Below, one piece after another: positions 44,807-53,170 of a DNA stretch of 64,000 nucleotides. The position numbers and the translations under genes were made by a program. This DNA comes from Actinopolymorpha singaporensis (lineage in GTDB: Bacteria; Actinomycetota; Actinomycetes; Propionibacteriales; Actinopolymorphaceae), in contig NZ_LT629732.1 of NCBI RefSeq assembly GCF_900104745.1, forward strand, positions 5,877,981 through 5,941,980. The letters run 5' to 3'. The notes beneath the pieces are model-generated. The model did not search any database, had not been told where the DNA came from, and saw nothing but the letters and a program-made list of their open reading frames with translations. The stretch's first letter is position 1, and each line of letters starts with the position of its first letter.

Positions 44807-45760
44807 GTGATCGCTTCGGTACTCGTGGTGCTGGCCTGCGCCGGCGCGTACGGATGGTCCGCGCCGGCGCTTGCTCGGAGCCTCCCGCCGGCCATGGCGA
44901 CCAGGCTGCTCGTCCCCGCCGGTATGGCGGTCAGCGCGGCGGTGTGGTTCGTTCTGGCCGTCATGGCGTTCACCTGGATCGGGCAGTACGCGGAGATCGC
45001 CGAGCTCGGACCCTGGTCGCCACAACGGCTACGGGCACTGGCACCGATCGCGCCCACGGTCGCCGAGGTCGCCCTCGGCGTACTCGCGGTGGTGTGCGTC
45101 CGGACGATCCTGCGGGTGGTCGCACGGAGCCGGGCCATGCTGCGGATCCACCGCCTCTGCGGACGGCTCGGCGGACCCGGCGCGGTGGTGGTGGTCGACA
45201 GCGAGGTCCCCGACGCGTTCACCACACCGGAGGCCGCCGGCCGGATCATCGTCACCCGCGGCATGCTGGCGACCCTGACCGGCGACGAACGAGCGGCGCT
45301 CCTCGCGCACGAGCGGTCCCACGTCCGGCATCGGCACAGCTGGTGGATCCTCGTCGCGGACATCGCGGCTGCGGCGAGTCCCTTCCTCCCGCGTACGTCC
45401 CAGGCCGTACGCCATGCGGTGGAGCGCTGGGCCGACGAGGACGCGGCCGCGGACATGGCCGACCGCCGTCTGGTGGCCCGCGCCCTGGCACGCGCCGCCC
45501 TCACCCGCCAGGCACACAGCCGCAAGGCGCAAAGCCCGGCTCTCTTCGCACGGTCCGACAGCAGCGCGACCGCCGCGGTCGGAGGTGACGTACCCACCAG
45601 GGTTCAAGCCCTCATCGACCCGCCCGCTCGGCACGTCCGCGCCGGGATCGCCGCTCTCGTCGCGTTGCTGGTCGTGCTGACCGCGGGAGGAGCGGCCGTC
45701 GAACGCCAGGGCGAGCGTCTGTTCGAACAGGCCACCACCACGTCTGCACCGCACCGCTGA
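44807..45760 (+). CDS. M56 family membrane metalloprotease (BlaR1-like without sensor domain)
   Basis: A 317-residue protein with hydrophobic segments near residues 1-20, 30-60, 82-105 and 275-295. The zinc motif is HERSH in LLAHERSHVRHRHSWW (about residues 165-180), with the ERWADEDAA helix supplying the third ligand region. Proteases of this kind cleave the paired BlaI repressor on a signal. No extracellular penicillin-binding domain follows, so the signal is unknown. The GTG start follows the blaI stop by 4 bp. Confidence 0.9.
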   Translation: MIASVLVVLACAGAYGWSAPALARSLPPAMATRLLVPAGMAVSAAVWFVLAVMAFTWIGQYAEIAELGPWSPQRLRALAPIAPTVAEVALGVLAVVCVRTILRVVARSRAMLRIHRLCGRLGGPGAVVVVDSEVPDAFTTPEAAGRIIVTRGMLATLTGDERAALLAHERSHVRHRHSWWILVADIAAAASPFLPRTSQAVRHAVERWADEDAAADMADRRLVARALARAALTRQAHSRKAQSPALFARSDSSATAAVGGDVPTRVQALIDPPARHVRAGIAALVALLVVLTAGGAAVERQGERLFEQATTTSAPHR

Positions 45761-45836
45761 CGTACACCGGATCGAACTCCCCTCATCAGGGCTTTCCCGG
45801 ATCGCACCTGGGTCGGCGTTGTGGTGGGCTTCGGAC

Positions 45837-46469
45837 ATGAACCTGCTGATGCGCATCGTGGATCCCGCCTTCGGACATCCACGGGGGATCCTCGGCCGGC
45901 TCGGTGGCCGCCTCATGGTCCGCGGCAACGCCGAACAGGAGCGGTGGGCGGTTGGTTCCGCTGAGCTGAAACCGGGCGAACGGGTCCTGGTGGTCGGCCA
46001 CGGCCCGGGCGTGGGGCTGGCGCTCGCGGCGGACGCGGTGGGGCCCACCGGACACGTGCTCGGCGTCGATCCTTCCGACACGATGCGCCGCATGGCAGCA
46101 GAACGCTGCGCCCGCGAGATCCGGAACGGGGTCGTCGAGCTTCGCAGCGGGACCGCCGAGGTCACCGGCGCCGCAGCGGAAAGTCTCGATGTCGCGATCT
46201 CCGTCAACAACGTCATGCTCTGGAGACTGGACGCCGGTTTCGCCGAGATCGCGCGGGTGCTGCGCCCCGAGGGGCGACTCGTGCTCACGGTCCATCGCCA
46301 CGTCCTCGGCCGGGAGCCGGAGGAGTTACGGCAGGCCGCGCAGGCGGCGGGCTTCGACCGCGTGGCACTCGGGCTGCGCCCACGCCGCAGGAACAGCCGG
46401 GCCGTCGAGCTGACCGCACGAAAGGCCGCTGTCGAGCCCGGAAGTGTCGGGTCTCCGCCGCCTGGGTAA
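45837..46469 (+). CDS. Class I SAM-dependent methyltransferase
   Basis: A 210-residue Methyltransf_11/25-like enzyme: GERVLVVGHGPGVGLALAADAVGPTGHVLGVDPSDTM (motif I is VGHGPGVG instead of the usual GCGxG), then ISVNNVMLW and RVLRPEGRLVLTVHRH. The degenerate motif I could weaken SAM binding. ATG 45837 (MNLLMRIVDPAFGHP) is preferred to TTG 45819. It stands alone between the BlaI/M56 pair and the metal genes. Substrate unknown. Confidence 0.8.
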   Translation: MNLLMRIVDPAFGHPRGILGRLGGRLMVRGNAEQERWAVGSAELKPGERVLVVGHGPGVGLALAADAVGPTGHVLGVDPSDTMRRMAAERCAREIRNGVVELRSGTAEVTGAAAESLDVAISVNNVMLWRLDAGFAEIARVLRPEGRLVLTVHRHVLGREPEELRQAAQAAGFDRVALGLRPRRRNSRAVELTARKAAVEPGSVGSPPPG

Positions 46470-46538
46470 CGGGCCGGCATGGCCCCACCGAGCGGAGTTT
46501 GACCTCCGCACCGGGCACTGATCCTTGTCGCAACCGCC

Positions 46539-47183
46539 ATGGCGATCGGTGCGGTCCTGACAGGGTGCGGGCCGGGCGACCCGGCCACCAAGCAGGAGTT
46601 CGGCGCCGCGTCCCCCACTGCGACCGCGCCGGCCGGAAAGCACAACGCGCAGGACGTTGCGTTCGCTCAGGGAATGATCCCTCACCACGAGCAGGCAGTC
46701 GTGATGAGCGAGCTGGCCGCGGCTCGTGCTTCCAGTCCGCAGGTGAAGGCGCTGGCCGGGCGGATCGAGAAGGCCCAGGAGCCCGAGATCGCGGAGATGA
46801 CCGCCTGGTTGAAGGCCTGGGGCGAACCCGTACCCAGCCTGGAGCGCGACATGGCACCCCACATGGAGGAGCCCGGCGAGCACTCCCCGCACCACGGCAT
46901 GACACCGGGCCCCCACATGACGAGCCCTGACATGACTCCTGGCCCACACATGCCGGGGATGATGGACCAGCACGACATGGACAGGATGCGGCGCGCGTCC
47001 GGGGCCGGGTTCGACCGGATGTTCCTGCAGATGATGATCCGCCATCACGCCGGCGCGATCGAGATGGCGGAAGTCGAACTGCACAAGGGTCTCTACCCGC
47101 CCGCGAGGGCGATGGCCGCGCACATCGCCACCAGCCAGGCCGCCGAGATCAAGCAGATGCGGGTGATGTTGAAGAACCTCTGA
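46539..47183 (+). CDS. DUF305 family lipoprotein, His/Met-rich
   Basis: A 214-residue DUF305 (ferritin-like bundle) protein with the two family signatures AFAQGMIPHHEQAVVMSELA and RMFLQMMIRHHAGAIEMAEVEL. Between them lies a Met/His-rich segment (HHGMTPGPHM, PGMMDQHDMDRM) suited to copper binding. The lipobox is LTGC close to the start. From ATG 46539 the signal peptide has only 8 residues before Cys. An upstream ATG at 46479 would give a normal signal peptide but is interrupted by TGA at 46500-46502, so the N-terminus is doubtful. Confidence 0.83.
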   Translation: MAIGAVLTGCGPGDPATKQEFGAASPTATAPAGKHNAQDVAFAQGMIPHHEQAVVMSELAAARASSPQVKALAGRIEKAQEPEIAEMTAWLKAWGEPVPSLERDMAPHMEEPGEHSPHHGMTPGPHMTSPDMTPGPHMPGMMDQHDMDRMRRASGAGFDRMFLQMMIRHHAGAIEMAEVELHKGLYPPARAMAAHIATSQAAEIKQMRVMLKNL

Positions 47184-47217
47184 CGGCCACAGCGCTCCAG
47201 CCCTTCAGTACGGCAGC

Positions 47218-47505
47218 ATGTCGCCGGTGACGGACATTCGGTGTGGTGGCGCGAACCCGCAGTTGGCTGCCGTCCTCGCGGACCGGATCAACAGCTTCAA
47301 CGTCGCGGAAACCGGGATCGGCTGGTTGCTCCAGGCCATCACCGAGGAGGCCCGAACGCGCTCCTGCACCCAGATCGTTCTGCACACGCACACGTTCCAG
47401 GCACCGGACTTCTACCTGCGCCACGGCTTCGAGGAAGCCGGGCGGGCCGACGGATATCCGGCCGGGCACGCGTTCCTCCTCATGCGTAAGGACATCGCGC
47501 GCTGA
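47218..47505 (+). pseudogene. GNAT acetyltransferase remnant with internal deletion
   Basis: A 95-codon frame joining the beginning and the end of a GNAT of the type that begins with ...LADRINSFNVAETG and ends with TQIVLHTHTFQAPDFYLRHGFEEAGRADGYPAGHAFLLMRKDI. The middle part with strands 2-4 and the complete acetyl-CoA loop is missing; only IGWLLQAITEEAR of motif A remains. Family members are about 140 residues, so about 45 are gone in frame. Probably non-functional. Confidence 0.7.
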
Positions 47506-47600
47506 AGCGGCGCCCGAGAGGGTGGTCGGGCGGACAACCGGGCTGCCGGTCGGTGGAGTTACCCTGAGCGCGAAAGCCCAAAGGGAGCAGGGAGAACGCG

Positions 47601-48086
47601 ATGGCCGGCAGGCGGGGATCGGCCGCGGTGCGGTTGCTCCTCCTCGGCCTGCTCACGCTCGGCGTCGTGGGGATGCACACGCTCGGGCACCCCTCCTCCC
47701 ACCACCCGCCGGAGATGGGTACGCAGGCCGTACCTGCTCATTCCAGCCATGGATCGGAGCACGCCGATCCCGCGACAGCCGGCTCAGCCCAGGTCAACGC
47801 CACGGGCAACGACGCTCGCTCGATCGCTCCGGGAAGGCACCACACAGTGACCTCCCACAAATCGGGCGACCGGGGCATGGGTCTGGACCCGCTGTCGGTC
47901 TGCCTGGGTGTTCTGACGGTGCTCGGTCTGATCATCGCCCTACGCCTGGCGCGGCTTCGCCGGGACGAAGGCATCGTGCCGCGGCGCCGCGTCGGCGTGG
48001 GGATCGGCGGATCCGGGACTCGTGGACCACCCGGCCGCCCCGCTGTCGGTCTTCACCTCGCCGATCTGTCGGTGCAGCGGATCTAG
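47601..48086 (+). CDS. DUF6153-like small membrane protein
   Basis: A 161-residue protein with an N-terminal hydrophobic segment (VRLLLLGLLTLGVVGMHTLGHP), a His-rich middle (HHPPEMG, HSSHGSEH, GRHHTVTSH) and the family-like MGLDPLSVCLGVLTVLGLIIALRLARLRR second membrane segment. ATG 47601 follows AGGGAGCAGGGAG. The placement before a multicopper oxidase and after a DUF305 lipoprotein, together with its His content, suggests extracytoplasmic metal handling; function is not established. Confidence 0.75.
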   Translation: MAGRRGSAAVRLLLLGLLTLGVVGMHTLGHPSSHHPPEMGTQAVPAHSSHGSEHADPATAGSAQVNATGNDARSIAPGRHHTVTSHKSGDRGMGLDPLSVCLGVLTVLGLIIALRLARLRRDEGIVPRRRVGVGIGGSGTRGPPGRPAVGLHLADLSVQRI

Positions 48087-48175
48087 GAGCGCCTCCCCGG
48101 TCGCGATCTCGTCGTGACCGGACTTCGGCGTACTCCCGGACCGCTTTACTTCGACGATCGTGAGGTAACACCACC

Positions 48176-49753
48176 ATGCGTCCAGTCGATCGACGCACCC
48201 TTCTCCGCGCCGCGCTGGCCACCGCCGGCGCCGGCCTGCTCGCCTCCTGCGGCGAGGACAACACCCCTGCCGGGTCCATGGACCACCAGTCGATGGGGCA
48301 CGGCTCCATGGGCCACGACTCCATGGGCCACGACACTGCCGCGACCCCTACCCCCCACCCCACCGGACGCCTGCCGAAAGGATTCGTCGGCCCGGACGGA
48401 CCGCAGGTCCGGGCAGCGGAGGCCGCCCGCAAGCCAGGCAGGATTCGCGACTTCCGGTTGACCGCCACCACCGGACAGATCGACCTCGGCGGGAAGACGG
48501 TCAGCACCTGGACCTACGGCGGCCGGCTTCCGGGCAAGCCGATCCGGGTCACCGCGGGTGAGGTGGTCCGCGCCCGGCTGAGCAACCAGCTCCCTGCGGA
48601 CACCACAGTGCACTGGCACGGGCTCTCCCTGCGCAACGACGCCGACGGCGTACCCGGCGTCACCCAGAAGAACGTCCCCACAGGGAAGGAGTTCACCTAC
48701 GAGTTCACCGCGGCGAACCCGGGCACGTACTGGTTCCATCCGCACACCGGCCCACAACTGGACCGCGGCCTGTACGCGCCCCTGATCGTCGACGACCCGA
48801 ACGAGCCGCTCGACTACGACGACGAGTGGATCGTCGTCCTCGACGACTGGCTGGACGGCGTCACCGGAACCCCCGAACGGGTTCTTGCCGAACTCCGCCG
48901 CGGCATGGGTGGTGGCATGAGCGGCGACAGCGGCTACATGATGATGGGTGCCACCAGCCCTGTGCTCGGCGGCGACGCCGGCGACGTGCGCTACCCGCAC
49001 TTCCTTGTCAACGGCAGGTTGCCCAGCGCGCCGGCGTCCTACCGCGGCAAGCCGGGAGTTCGGCTGCGCATCCGGTTCGTCAACGCCTCCGGGGACACCG
49101 CGTTCCGGGTCGCCCTCGGTGGCCACCGCATGACGGTCACCCATACCGACGGGTACGCCGTGAACCCGGTGCAGACCGACGCTCTCCTGCTGGGCATGGG
49201 CGAACGCTACGACGTACTCGTCACCCTCGGCTCCGGCGTCTTCCCGCTGGCCGGCGTGGCCGAGGGCAAGAAGGCTTCCGCGCTCGCGGTCGTACGAACC
49301 GGCGCCGGGTCCGCGCCGACGACGCGCACCCGTCCCCGCGAACTCGACGGCCACCTGGTTTCCTACCGCGAACTCAAGCCCGCCGATGACGTCCGGCTCG
49401 CCAACCGCGCCCCGGACCGTACGGAGACGCTGAAGCTGACCGGCTCGATGATGAAGTACGACTGGGCCTTCGACGGAAAGCCCTACGACCTGTCACACGT
49501 CACGCCGGTACGGGCCGGTGAACGCGTACGGCTCAACTTCGTCAACACCACCACCATGTGGCACCCGATCCACCTGCACGGCCACACCTTCGCCCTGGGC
49601 AACGGCCTGCGCAAGGACACCGCGATCGTCCTGCCCCGCAAGACGCTCACGGTCGACTTCGACGCCGACAACCCAGGAATCTGGATGGTGCACTGCCACA
49701 ACGTCTACCACGCCGAAGCGGGCATGATGACCCTCCTCGGATACCGGACGTAG
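48176..49753 (+). CDS. Multicopper oxidase, exported Tat lipoprotein
   Basis: A 525-residue copper oxidase. All four copper motifs are present: HWHG (about 141), HPHT (about 182), HPIHLHGHTF (463-472) and HCHNVYHAEAGM (506-517), so type 1, 2 and 3 sites are complete. The signal region DRRTLLRAALATAGAGLLASC has a Tat-like twin Arg and a lipobox. Next comes a short Met/His repeat (MDHQSMGHGSMGHDSMGHD) like those of copper-tolerance oxidases. Likely role: periplasmic-face Cu(I) oxidation. A strong hairpin follows the gene. Confidence 0.93.
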   Translation: MRPVDRRTLLRAALATAGAGLLASCGEDNTPAGSMDHQSMGHGSMGHDSMGHDTAATPTPHPTGRLPKGFVGPDGPQVRAAEAARKPGRIRDFRLTATTGQIDLGGKTVSTWTYGGRLPGKPIRVTAGEVVRARLSNQLPADTTVHWHGLSLRNDADGVPGVTQKNVPTGKEFTYEFTAANPGTYWFHPHTGPQLDRGLYAPLIVDDPNEPLDYDDEWIVVLDDWLDGVTGTPERVLAELRRGMGGGMSGDSGYMMMGATSPVLGGDAGDVRYPHFLVNGRLPSAPASYRGKPGVRLRIRFVNASGDTAFRVALGGHRMTVTHTDGYAVNPVQTDALLLGMGERYDVLVTLGSGVFPLAGVAEGKKASALAVVRTGAGSAPTTRTRPRELDGHLVSYRELKPADDVRLANRAPDRTETLKLTGSMMKYDWAFDGKPYDLSHVTPVRAGERVRLNFVNTTTMWHPIHLHGHTFALGNGLRKDTAIVLPRKTLTVDFDADNPGIWMVHCHNVYHAEAGMMTLLGYRT

Positions 49754-49766
49754 GGGGACTCCGGCT

Positions 49767-49831
49767 GTTCTCGGTCGGCCAGGGCCGCGACGGATGGCGC
49801 CGAACCGTCGCGGCCCAGCGTGCCCGAGAAC
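49767..49831 (+). terminator. Nested hairpin terminator after the multicopper oxidase gene
   Basis: An inner perfect 12-bp stem GGGCCGCGACGG (49782-49793) with CCGTCGCGGCCC (49805-49816), enclosed by an outer GTTCTCGG (49767-49774)/CCGAGAAC (49824-49831) stem. It begins 13 bp after the stop. Confidence 0.78.
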
Positions 49832-49950
49832 GCCACCCCTGCGCCGCTGCGCCGCCTCGCGACGGCAGGCGTCCTGCACATGATTCGCGGTTGCGCAGGC
49901 GTGGTTGTTCGGGGGGTGCTGCAATCGGGTTCTGGTGTGATCCTTGGTGG

Positions 49951-51015
49951 GTGACCTCAGCTCCCACCAACAGCCACGGCCACAGCCACGACGGCCACGG
50001 GCATGGGCATGGCAGCCATGGGCACCGGTCTGGATCGTGGCTCGCCAAGCTCCGGCACGTCGTCACCCCGCACAGTCACGACACGGCTGATGTGGTCGAC
50101 GGGGCGCTGGAGGCCAGTAGGCGAGGCATGCGTGCCTTGTGGATCTCCTTCGCCGCCCTGATGGTCACCGCGGCCGCCCAGGCCGTCCTGGTCAGCGTGA
50201 CCAGTTCGGTGGCTCTGCTGGGCGACACCCTGCACAACTTCGCGGACGCGCTGACCGCGGTGCCCCTCGCGATCGCATTTCTCCTGGGTCGCCGGGCCGC
50301 CACCAGACGGTTCACCTACGGACTCGGCCGCACCGAAGACCTCGCCGGGCTCGTCGTGGTCCTCGTCATCGCCGGCTCCGCCGGGCTCGCCGCCTGGGAG
50401 GCCGTCGACCGCCTGACCCATCCGCGACAGGTCACGAATCTGGGCTGGCTCGTTCTCGCCGGTCTTGTGGGCTTCGCCGGCAACGAACTCGTCGCCCGCT
50501 ACCGCATCAAGGTAGGCAAGCAGATCGGGTCGGCCGCCCTGGTCGCCGACGGGCTGCACGCCCGCACCGACGGGTTCACCAGCTTTGCCGTCCTGCTGTC
50601 CGCCGGAGGGATCGCGGCCGGATGGTCGTGGGCGGACCCGGTGGTCGGCCTGCTGATCACCCTCGCCATCGTGAGCGTGCTGTGGGGTGCGGCGCGCGAG
50701 GTCTTCGGCCGGCTCCTGGATGGGGTCGACCCTCACCTGGTGCACCTCACCGAACAGGTGGCCGCCGAGACTCCGGGCGTCGCGGCGGTGCAGACCGTAC
50801 GCCTGCGCTGGGTCGGACATGCCCTCCACGCGGAGATCGACATCGCCGTCGATTCACGGTTGAGCATCGTCGACGCCCACAACATCGCCCACGACGCCGA
50901 ACACCGCCTGCTGCACGCGGTGCCGCGCCTTGTGCGCTCCAACATCCACACCAACCCCCTCGGCCCGCAAGGTCAGCTCGCGCACAGCCGCACCGCGCAC
51001 CACAACCACGAATGA
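49951..51015 (+). CDS. Cation diffusion facilitator (CDF) metal exporter
   Basis: A 354-residue CDF protein. The N-terminus is a His-rich tail (HGHSHDGHGHGHGSHGHRSG). About six membrane segments follow; the zinc-site Asp residues are in VALLGDTLHNFADAL (TM2) and ALVADGLHARTDGF (TM5, HxxxD form). A cytoplasmic C-terminal domain (HLTEQVAAETPGVAAVQTVRLRWVG) follows. It is ZitB/CzcD-like and should export Zn or a related divalent ion. The GTG start at 49951 has no Shine-Dalgarno. It adds an efflux arm to the neighbouring copper-type genes. Confidence 0.92.
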   Translation: MTSAPTNSHGHSHDGHGHGHGSHGHRSGSWLAKLRHVVTPHSHDTADVVDGALEASRRGMRALWISFAALMVTAAAQAVLVSVTSSVALLGDTLHNFADALTAVPLAIAFLLGRRAATRRFTYGLGRTEDLAGLVVVLVIAGSAGLAAWEAVDRLTHPRQVTNLGWLVLAGLVGFAGNELVARYRIKVGKQIGSAALVADGLHARTDGFTSFAVLLSAGGIAAGWSWADPVVGLLITLAIVSVLWGAAREVFGRLLDGVDPHLVHLTEQVAAETPGVAAVQTVRLRWVGHALHAEIDIAVDSRLSIVDAHNIAHDAEHRLLHAVPRLVRSNIHTNPLGPQGQLAHSRTAHHNHE

Positions 51016-51066
51016 CCTGCCCCCGCGTGGACGCCTAGCAGGTCGCACCACCTTGCGGACAGACGC

Positions 51067-51099
51067 AGGGCCGGCGACCGTGAGTCGGTCACCGGCCCT
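51067..51099. terminator. Hairpin terminator between convergent CDF and MFS genes
   Basis: AGGGCCGG-C-GACCG (51067-51080), loop TGAGT, CGGTC-A-CCGGCCCT (51086-51099): a 13-bp stem with one mismatch. Confidence 0.75.
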
Positions 51100-51119
51100 C
51101 GGCTGCTGTGCGGCGATGG

Positions 51120-52559
51120 TCAGGCGGCGACCTTCTCCGCCTGGTCTGGGTCCGTCGCAGCCGCAGCTCGCCTGCCCCGGATGGTGACGACAGCGAGTAC
51201 GGCCCCGAGGAGGGCGACGACGGCCGCACTCACGAAGGCGGCGGAGAATCCGCCGGCGAGGGCGGTGGGGTCACCGATCCGGCCGGCGCCGTTGGCCGTG
51301 GCGATCGCGGTGACGACGGCAAGACCGAGCGCGGAGCCGACCTGGTAGCTGACGTTGACGATGCCGGACGCCAGGCCGCCGTCCTCCGGCGGCGCGGCCG
51401 AGATCGCGGTCCCCAGCGACGGGATGAACGCCAGGCTCATACCGAGCGCGGCGAGCAGGCCGGCGGGAAGGACGTCCACCCAGAAACTTCCGTCGGGACG
51501 GACGAACGACAACCAGCCCATGGCGACGGCCAGCAGCACAAGGCCGGACACGACCATCGTCCGTACGTCGAAGCGGGCCATCGCCTTGGGCGCCAGGACG
51601 ATCATCCCGAGCATGATCAGTCCGGTCATCGGCAGCAGCGCCGCGCCGGCGGGGAACTCGCTGTAGCCGAGCACCTGCTGCAGGTAGAGGTTGAGGAAGA
51701 ACCACATCGGAATCCACGCAGCACCCAGCAACAGCTGTGCCAGGTTCGCCCCGGCCAGGTCGGGCCGCCGGAAGATGGACAGCCGCATGAGCGGCTCGCG
51801 CCGGTTGGCCTGGACCACGACGAACGTCACCAGCAGCAGGAGTGCCAGCGTCAGCACGCCAAGGGTCGAGCCGGAGAACCAGCCCACCTCCGGCGCGCGC
51901 ACGATGCCGTAGACCGCGAGTGCCAGGCCGGCCGTGACCGTGGCCGCACCAACCACGTCGACGGATCCGCCGCGGCCTCCCCCGGCCGGCATCAGCGCCC
52001 GGCTGCCGAGGAGCGCCAGAAGCGCCACCGGCACGTTCACGAAGAAGACCCACGGCCACGAGGCGTACTGCGTGAGTACGCCCCCGAGGAACACACCTGC
52101 CGTTCCACCGGCCGGTGCCGCGGCGCCGTACAGCGCGAGCGCCTTGGTGAGCTCCTTCGGATCGGATCCGAACAGCATGAACAACAGCGTGAGCGCAGAC
52201 GGCGCGATCAGCGCGGAACCGGCGCCCTGGACCGCTCGTGCGGCGAGCTCGACTCCGGGACTGGTGGCCAGGCCGGCGGCCAGCGATCCGACCAGCAGAG
52301 TCGCCCAGCCGGCACCGAAGATCCGGCGAGCGCCGAACAGGTCCGACAACCTGCCGCCCAGCAGCAAGAGTCCGCCGAACGCCACCACGTAGGCGTTGAA
52401 GACCCAGGACAGGTTCTCCTGGCTGAAGCCCAGATCGGCCTGCATCCTCGGCAGTGCGACGCCGATGATCGACGTGTCCATGATCACCATGAATTGCGCC
52501 AGGGCGATCAACCCCAACGCCGGCCCGCGCCGCCGCGCGGGTCTGTGGACGGCACCCAT
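51120..52559 (-). CDS. DHA2-family MFS transporter under a CsoR-like operator
   Basis: A 479-residue, 14-segment exporter: GLIALAQFMVIMDTSIIGVALPRMQADLG, GRLSDLFGARRIFGAGW, RAVQGAGSALIAPSALTLL and GVLTQYASWPWVFFVNVPVA are typical of the EmrB/QacA group. It differs clearly from the DHA2 protein at 13389-15221, with no long N-terminal tail. The promoter region contains TACCC-N5-GGGTA 38-52 bp upstream of the ATG. This is unexpected for a drug exporter and ties it to the metal block. Confidence 0.88.
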   Translation of the reverse strand: MGAVHRPARRRGPALGLIALAQFMVIMDTSIIGVALPRMQADLGFSQENLSWVFNAYVVAFGGLLLLGGRLSDLFGARRIFGAGWATLLVGSLAAGLATSPGVELAARAVQGAGSALIAPSALTLLFMLFGSDPKELTKALALYGAAAPAGGTAGVFLGGVLTQYASWPWVFFVNVPVALLALLGSRALMPAGGGRGGSVDVVGAATVTAGLALAVYGIVRAPEVGWFSGSTLGVLTLALLLLVTFVVVQANRREPLMRLSIFRRPDLAGANLAQLLLGAAWIPMWFFLNLYLQQVLGYSEFPAGAALLPMTGLIMLGMIVLAPKAMARFDVRTMVVSGLVLLAVAMGWLSFVRPDGSFWVDVLPAGLLAALGMSLAFIPSLGTAISAAPPEDGGLASGIVNVSYQVGSALGLAVVTAIATANGAGRIGDPTALAGGFSAAFVSAAVVALLGAVLAVVTIRGRRAAAATDPDQAEKVAA

Positions 52560-52596
52560 CTCTACTCCTCGACTCGAAGTTCGGGGTAAGGATCTA

Positions 52597-52611
52597 TACC
52601 CTAGGGGGGTA
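52597..52611 (-). promoter_or_regulatory. CsoR-like operator, site A
   Basis: TACCC-TAGGG-GGGTA, an inverted TACCC/GGGTA pair with a G-tract, resembling the GC-tract operators of CsoR/RcnR-family metal repressors. On the minus strand it is adjacent to a TATAGA hexamer, and it lies 38-52 bp upstream of the MFS ATG. Confidence 0.6.
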
Positions 52612-52740
52612 CCCTATCCAATCCTGTCAAGCGCGATCCATCGGCCAGGAAAACTGTCCAAGGACGACTGAACGCACAGTGAGGCAGGGCATTGACCTGT
52701 CCCCATGCGGCCGGGCAGCCTGGCGACCCTGACACCCAGC

Positions 52741-52755
52741 TACCCATAGGGGGTA
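52741..52755 (+). promoter_or_regulatory. CsoR-like operator, site B
   Basis: TACCC-ATAGG-GGGTA, the same TACCC-N5-GGGTA layout as site A, 130 bp away and 61-75 bp upstream of the MmcQ/YjbR gene start. Having two such sites in one 256-bp intergenic region argues against chance. Confidence 0.6.
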
Positions 52756-52815
52756 TGCCTGCCCGACGCGTACACCGGTCGTCGCCGCGGGTCCAGTCGT
52801 CGGTAGCATCGGCGC

Positions 52816-53154
52816 GTGGACGCCGACCAGGTGCGTGAACTCGCACTGAGTTGTCCCGGCGCCGTGGAGTACGACCACGGTGGCCGGCCGTCGTTTCGTG
52901 TCCAGGGGCGACCGCGCTTCGCCAGTGGACTGGACCAGAACGGCATCAGCCTGATGCCCGGGGAGGTCGCGATCCGGGAGGCCGTCGCCGAATGGCCGGA
53001 GATCTGCACCGAGGACTGGCACGGCAGGCGACTGGTCTCCGTACGGGTCGCATATCCCCGGCTGCCGGACGCGGTGGTCGTGGAACTGGTGACGGAGGCC
53101 TGGGCCTACCGAGCACCCGCGCGCCTCGTCCGGGCCTACCGGGCCGGCCGCTGA
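52816..53154 (+). CDS. MmcQ/YjbR family DNA-binding-like protein
   Basis: A 112-residue protein with the family layout: ADQVRELALSCPGAVEYDHGGRPSFRVQGR at the N-terminus, and a C-terminal ELVTEAWAYRAPARLVRAY helix pair. The family adopts a CyaY-like fold and is often annotated as DNA-binding without a known role. GTG 52816 lies 6 nt after TAGCAT (52804-52809) and has no Shine-Dalgarno, fitting leaderless transcription. It converges on senB, leaving 16 bp. Confidence 0.82.
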   Translation: MDADQVRELALSCPGAVEYDHGGRPSFRVQGRPRFASGLDQNGISLMPGEVAIREAVAEWPEICTEDWHGRRLVSVRVAYPRLPDAVVVELVTEAWAYRAPARLVRAYRAGR

Positions 53155-53170
53155 CGGGATGCGCCGCGAC

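Noticed and set aside
46500-46502. TGA in the DUF305 leader as a second selenocysteine codon
   Set aside because: It falls in a signal peptide, not at a redox-active site. No stem-loop like the selD one follows, and orthologous proteins have no Cys there as far as I recall.
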